Source: G965197675 sp965197675 (GTDB taxonomy: Bacteria; Chloroflexota; Dehalococcoidia; Plut-88900). Taken from it: a DNA stretch of 64,000 bases. Shown here piece after piece: positions 60,228 through 64,000 of the stretch (position 1 is the first letter of the stretch; each line of letters starts with the position of its first letter). The translations under genes were made by a program, and so were the position numbers. Under the pieces are notes generated by a model, which worked only from the letters and a program-made list of their open reading frames with translations, did no database searches and was not told where the DNA came from. The stretch spans positions 1,736,001-1,800,000 of the forward strand of contig OZ240221.1 of NCBI GenBank assembly GCA_965197675.1. Direction: 5' to 3'.

Positions 60228-61457
60228 ATGGCGTATGAAGGCAAGGTTATCTCGGGGGATTGTCACATAGACATACCCTGGCTTCCGGCAGACCTCTTCG
60301 TGTCCAATGCTCCGGCTCGCTTGAGAGACAAGATGCCCAAAGTGTTGGACACGGATCAGGGTAAGCAGTGGTTTGCCGATGGCCAGCAGCTCGGCTGGGT
60401 TGCTGGAGCAGGTATAGGAGAGGAAGAAGGGGCCTGGAATCCCTACAAACCTGGACTCTCCAATCGCTTGGATAGAATGGAGGATGTGGGCTTCTTCTCC
60501 GATGGACAAAGAGGGCTTTTTCATCCAACAACGCCTGAGCTCCGCATCAAAGATCAAGAGACCGATGGCATCGAGGGCGAGGTGATCTACGGAGTCCTGG
60601 GCTTGGGCGGTGACCCCAACGCGGTTAGAGTCACTGATACGGAGCTGGGAGGCAGCGGAGACTCACCCGGCCCAGGGTACGGGCTAACCGATCCCGAGCT
60701 CATCCAAACGGCTTATGACATCTATAATGAATGGCTGGCGGACTTCTGCAAGAGCACCCCCAACCGGTTCAAGGGCTTGGCGTGTCTCAGTGGGCATGAC
60801 CCGAAAGTGGCGGCAAACCAGCTTCGCAGAGCCGCTGAGATGGGACTCAGCGGGGCGGAGATGAATGTGGCCACCGCCGCGGCTCCCATATACCAGAAGG
60901 AGTGGGATGTGCTGTGGGATGCCGCTTCGGAGACTGGACTGCCCATATCCTTCCACACCCTAGGCCTGGTACCCCGATACCCAGACGCGGCAAACAGGGA
61001 AACTTACCGGTGGGTCAGTGATGGAATTGGCCTGGGCTTATTCCAGTTGTCGGGCGCCGAGTTCCTGCTGAGCATAGCCTATTCGGGGGCCTGTGACCGC
61101 TTCCCCAATTTCAAGTTCGTATTGGGCGAGTGTGGGGTGGGTTGGATACCCTACATACTCCACCGCATGGACGAGGGCTATGAGAAGTGGTTATTCCACC
61201 TCAACTTGGACATGAAACCCAGTGAATATTGGCATCGACAGGGCTACTCCACCTTTCAGCACGAGTTTCTGACTGACGAGATAGTGGGTATGATTGGTGA
61301 AGACCGTATAATCTGGGGATCGGACTATCCCCACCCTGACAGCATCTGGCCCGACTCTCGCCAGGTCATAGACGAGAACCTGGGGCATTTGGACGAAAAG
61401 TACCTCCGCAAGATCGTGTACGAAAACTCGGTAAGGCTATACGGGTTTTCGACCTAG
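60228..61457 (+). CDS. Amidohydrolase-2 family protein
   Basis: A 409-aa PF04909 protein, start ATG 60228 with GAGGAGGGA upstream. N-terminal metal-site motif VISGDCHIDIPWLPADLF (H-x-D in place of D-G-H). Other elements: TDGIEGEVIYGVLGLG, YDIYNEWLADFCKSTPNRFK, SFHTLGLVPRYP with the barrel His, ECGVGWIPYILHRMDEGYEK, KPSEYWHRQGYSTFQHEFLT and GSDYPHPDSIWPDS (catalytic Asp). 71 nt after the previous amidohydrolase, 29 nt before the dehydrogenase, so the three are probably one transcript. Confidence 0.93.
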   Translation: MAYEGKVISGDCHIDIPWLPADLFVSNAPARLRDKMPKVLDTDQGKQWFADGQQLGWVAGAGIGEEEGAWNPYKPGLSNRLDRMEDVGFFSDGQRGLFHPTTPELRIKDQETDGIEGEVIYGVLGLGGDPNAVRVTDTELGGSGDSPGPGYGLTDPELIQTAYDIYNEWLADFCKSTPNRFKGLACLSGHDPKVAANQLRRAAEMGLSGAEMNVATAAAPIYQKEWDVLWDAASETGLPISFHTLGLVPRYPDAANRETYRWVSDGIGLGLFQLSGAEFLLSIAYSGACDRFPNFKFVLGECGVGWIPYILHRMDEGYEKWLFHLNLDMKPSEYWHRQGYSTFQHEFLTDEIVGMIGEDRIIWGSDYPHPDSIWPDSRQVIDENLGHLDEKYLRKIVYENSVRLYGFST

Positions 61458-61486
61458 GCATTTGAGCTATATAAGGGGAAATCATT

Positions 61487-62569
61487 ATGCAGGCAGCGAT
61501 GTTCCGAGAGGTGAACAAACCTCTCCAAATTGAAGAAGTAGAGATAGATACCCCAGGGCCAAGGGAGGTGGTGGTTAGAACAGGCGCAACGGGTGTCTGA
61601 CACAGCAACCTCCACTTCCTGGTAGGGAAGTACTCCCATCCTCTGCCAACCATTCCCGGGGATGAGGCCGCCGGTACCATCGAGGCCGTAGGTGAACTGG
61701 TCACGTACGTTAAGCCGGGCGACAGGGTGATAACATGCCTGTCGGTGTTCTGTGGCCAGTGTGACAAATGCCTGAGTGGGAACCCCGCCCTTTGCAGGCA
61801 CGTGGGTACCAGTCGGGCAGACCATGATCCTCCCCGACTCAGTCAAAATGGAGAGAGAGTTCACCAGTTCTCGGAGCTTTCCACCTTTGCCGAGAAGATG
61901 CTACTCCATGAGAGTGCCGTCGTTAAAGTGGACGACGATCTGCCCTTCGACCAGATCGCTTTGCTGGGGTGTGGTGCTACTACGGGCCTTGGCGCGGCCC
62001 TTAACACGGCGCGGATAGAGCCTGGGAGCACTGTCGCTGTCATAGGATGCGGCGGAGTAGGGCTTAGCTGCGTACAAGGTGCAGTCTTGGCAGGTGCGGG
62101 GCGGGTAATCGCTATTGACCCTCTAAAGAGTAAGCGGGATCTGGCTCAAAGCATAGGCGCCACGGATGTTGTGGATGCCTCGTCTGGTGATGTTGTCAGT
62201 CAGGTTATTCAAATGACGGGCAAAGGCGTGGACTACTCTTTCGAGGCCATAGGGACCAAGGTGACGGGCGAGCAGGCCTTCGAGATGCTGGACAGAGGCG
62301 GTACGGCCACCATTATAGGTATGATTCCCGAAGGCACCAAGATCGAGTTGGATGGTTACTCTTTCATTGGTGAACGCAAAGTTCAAGGCAGCAATATGGG
62401 GTCAAACAGGTTCAGGATCGACATGCCGCGGTACATAGAGTTCTACCGGCAAGGACGTCTGAAGCTAGACGAGCTAATATCGAAGAGGATAAAGTTGGAT
62501 CAGGTCAACGACGCTTTCGAGGATATGAAGCGGGGAGAAATCGCCCGCAGTGTCATAGTCTTCGAATAG
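61487..62569 (+). CDS. Zinc alcohol dehydrogenase selenoprotein candidate (in-frame TGA at catalytic-zinc Cys)
   Basis: Medium-chain dehydrogenase of 360 aa if TGA 61598-61600 is selenocysteine (residue 38). ATG 61487 opens MQAAMFREVNKPLQIEEVEI, then VVRTGATGV-TGA-HSNLHFLVG. Relatives read TGVCHSDLH, so TGA replaces the first catalytic-zinc cysteine. The other ligand positions are D59 (PGDEAAG, normally GHE) and C162 (LLGCGATTG). The structural zinc lobe is complete (C89, C92, C95, C103 in FCGQCDKCLSGNPALC). The Rossmann motif VIGCGGVGLSC and AIDPLKS with the Asp that favours NAD are intact to the end. A SECIS-like hairpin follows. Sequence after TGA is uninterrupted, so decay is unlikely. 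Third gene in an amidohydrolase operon. Confidence 0.88.
61614..61631 (+). promoter_or_regulatory. Putative bacterial SECIS hairpin after TGA 61598
   Basis: Seven-pair stem ACUUCCU/GGGAAGU (last pair U-G) with apical loop GGUA at 61621-61624. It starts 13 nt and the loop 20 nt after the TGA, inside the range known for bacterial SECIS elements. The geometry and the CCUGGU apex are the same as in the hairpin at 25224-25242. Confidence 0.75.
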
Positions 62570-62682
62570 CCTGGATGATCGGTCGCTGGTTGGGAACAAA
62601 GCTGGGAGTATTTCCTCTCTAGCAATGATAGTCTCGCGGGCTTCATGGGTTCCGCTTGATAAATCATATTTCCCCGCTTGCC

Positions 62683-63174
62683 CTATGAAGGTCTACCCTT
62701 CCACTCGGTTCTGTAGGTGATTCTTTCGCGATTTGTCTGACCGTGAACAGTAACTAGGTAATGGACTGGATAGCGCGACTCTCGGAGATCTTGCTCTACC
62801 CTGGCCAGCCCATAAGTAATGACTCTGTGTTGCAACTTGGTGGAAAGATCTTGCTGTTGTATCCAGATGACCGAAATGCGTCGGCGCTTTATCTGTTCAA
62901 TATGCTGACGCTTTGCAGATCTGTCCTTTGTAATCCAGACCCCTCTGAAACCATAATTATCTGCGATGCAATCGATAATCTCGGGATCCTCAACGGCCCT
63001 ATCTAGACCAGTGAATGCTTCCTTCACGCTATGAATGGCATATCCTAGAATGGTTAACGCTCGCGCGATATCAGGATTGAGACCCTCGTCCAAGACGAAG
63101 AATGGATCTATCGATGGCTCAAGCTGTAGCAAGTTCCTGTTCCCAGAACACTGCCCTGTTGACTTGATCCTCAC
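62683..63174 (-). CDS. DUF5615-type PIN-like protein (toxin-like)
   Basis: A small PIN-like protein of up to 163 aa; the relevant fold begins near FFVLDEGLNPDIARALTILG (D-E acidic start), continues YAIHSVKEAFTGLDRAVEDP, EIIDCIADNYGFRGVWITKD and RISVIWI. DUF5615 proteins are thought to be nuclease-like toxin partners of DUF433 proteins. ATG 63174 overlaps the end of the upstream DUF433 gene by 56 nt; TTG 63132 is the alternative start and would give a more typical N-terminus. A long C-terminal tail rich in Arg and Gln is not part of the fold. Confidence 0.7.
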   Translation of the reverse strand: MRIKSTGQCSGNRNLLQLEPSIDPFFVLDEGLNPDIARALTILGYAIHSVKEAFTGLDRAVEDPEIIDCIADNYGFRGVWITKDRSAKRQHIEQIKRRRISVIWIQQQDLSTKLQHRVITYGLARVEQDLRESRYPVHYLVTVHGQTNRERITYRTEWKGRPS

Positions 63175-63811
63175 TTATCCCGTAGGAGCGAGCTAGTGAT
63201 CGGCAGCTATCACCAGAACGGACCATGCCCGCAATGTCGCTGGTGGGGATTCTGGTACCTGCTATGCAGGGGCGACCAAACTGGATTCTAGGATGCAAGA
63301 GAATGCCAGGCTTCGCCTGCCACGAATTCGCTACCCTCTTCTCGTTGAAGGTAAGGTCGTGAACATTGACAAGGTTGTCACGCACGAGATCCAAAAAGGC
63401 GAGTTGTCCATGTCCTCCCGCGACCATCAATAGCTTCCCAATCTCAGCCCAGATATTCGTGGCCCCCATCGACTCTGCCCATATCTGTTGCGTGGCAAAG
63501 GGTCTGGGATGTTGCGTAATGCGACGCAGGTCTGCCTCGGCTCTACGAATCTTCGCAAAACTGTACCCCTGAGCACGCAGGAAAGCAATGACGCGCATGG
63601 AGACCAAGTCTTCAAAGGTAATGAGCAACCTCCTGCCCGGGATCGAGATCAACTCTGGATGAGTCAATCCGGAGCGAATCCACCGTATCAGGTGACTGGA
63701 CTTCACCCTGTACTGGATGTCAGGAATACGGATATCGATCCGTATGATGCAGGCAGCTTCAACAAGCTCATAGCTGCCTGCAAAATCACTAGCGTCAGTT
63801 CTTATGATCAT
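63119..63811 (-). CDS. DUF433-domain protein with N-terminal MerR-like helix-turn-helix (antitoxin-like)
   Basis: A 230-aa protein. The C-terminal DUF433 part is ILLHPRIQFGRPCIAGTRIP followed by TSDIAGMVRSGDSCRSLARS and YGISEDQVNRAV, typical of VapB-like antitoxin regulators. The N-terminal half has YRVKSSHLIRWIRSGLTHPE and LVSMRVIAFLRAQGYSFAKI, like a MerR-type DNA-binding domain with its first helices. It overlaps the DUF5615 gene start (translational coupling) as usual for toxin-antitoxin pairs. 63812-64000 upstream holds nothing recognised. Confidence 0.75.
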   Translation of the reverse strand: MIIRTDASDFAGSYELVEAACIIRIDIRIPDIQYRVKSSHLIRWIRSGLTHPELISIPGRRLLITFEDLVSMRVIAFLRAQGYSFAKIRRAEADLRRITQHPRPFATQQIWAESMGATNIWAEIGKLLMVAGGHGQLAFLDLVRDNLVNVHDLTFNEKRVANSWQAKPGILLHPRIQFGRPCIAGTRIPTSDIAGMVRSGDSCRSLARSYGISEDQVNRAVFWEQELATA

Positions 63812-64000
63812 GGTGTTGTTTCCCGTCCCGAGCTGGAGGGGATGTCAAACATCTCCGAACCTGTGTTGCCACGCGTCGGTTTAGATCCATCTCTCTCTTT
63901 GCCGTATCTGCTTTCGAGTAGCTACAATTATATTCCTCCCATTCTTAGTTCGTCTATGATGCCACCCTTGTTTCATAACATAAGAATGATGACGCGTTCT

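Overview
The window looks like part of a chromosome from an uncultivated Chloroflexota, most likely the SAR202/Dehalococcoidia branch. That is an inference from content: six amidohydrolase-2 (PF04909) proteins, four luciferase-like flavin monooxygenases, three HyuB and two HyuA hydantoinase/oxoprolinase-type subunits, a CaiB/BaiF CoA transferase, a phosphotriesterase homologue, a cyclase-family hydrolase and a thiolase. Lineages of this group are known for such paralogue expansions in the breakdown of recalcitrant organic matter. Intergenic spaces are filled with short interspersed repeats. No rRNA, tRNA, CRISPR array or intact insertion sequence was recognised.

Layout. 1-2.4 kb: the N-terminal part of a PcrA/UvrD helicase (runs off the window) and a thiolase. 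2.47-6.1 kb: a compositionally distinct, decaying island with a DNA methyltransferase whose 5' end is replaced by repeat DNA, an NgoMIV-family restriction endonuclease split by a -1 frameshift, an antitoxin relic, an alpha-carbonic anhydrase and a truncated FAD oxidoreductase. 6.1-15 kb: a thioredoxin-like lipoprotein, phosphotriesterase homologue, CoA transferase, glyoxalase-fold protein, flavin monooxygenase, potassium channel, YihY/BrkB protein and a protein built of twelve gapless 22-residue repeats. 15-23 kb: two paralogous family-1 binding lipoproteins, a cyclase/flavin-monooxygenase pair and a LivK-type binding lipoprotein, separated by repeats. 24-26 kb: an amidohydrolase, a DsbA-family protein with an in-frame TGA, and MsrB. 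26.7-28.4 kb: a repeat cluster with a 484-bp tandem duplication and a small element with terminal inverted repeats. 28.4-54.3 kb: the catabolic core (flavin monooxygenase pair, stand-alone 5'-nuclease, threonine synthase, hydantoinase-type subunits, amidohydrolases, PuuE-like deacetylase-fold proteins, crotonase, ureohydrolase, aminotransferase, MFS carrier). 54.8-64 kb: a membrane-anchored VWA protein, GDPD, DMT exporter, an operon of two amidohydrolases plus a zinc alcohol dehydrogenase with an in-frame TGA, and a DUF433/DUF5615 toxin-antitoxin-like pair.

The most notable observation is that both TGA-interrupted genes (25.2 kb and 61.5 kb) carry TGA exactly where the family has a functional cysteine. 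Each TGA is followed, after the same 13 nt, by a small hairpin with a GGU apical loop starting 20 nt after the TGA. The parsimonious reading is two selenoproteins: a UxxC DsbA/FrnE-like oxidoreductase next to MsrB, and a medium-chain dehydrogenase with selenocysteine at a catalytic-zinc ligand position.

How the genes may work together (inference): amidohydrolases, hydantoinase-type ATP-dependent amidases, PuuE-like and ureohydrolase proteins could open cyclic amides, ureides or lactones; flavin monooxygenases attack the carbon skeleton; CoA transferase, crotonase and thiolase feed acyl-CoA metabolism; the aminotransferase and carriers handle nitrogen and uptake or export.
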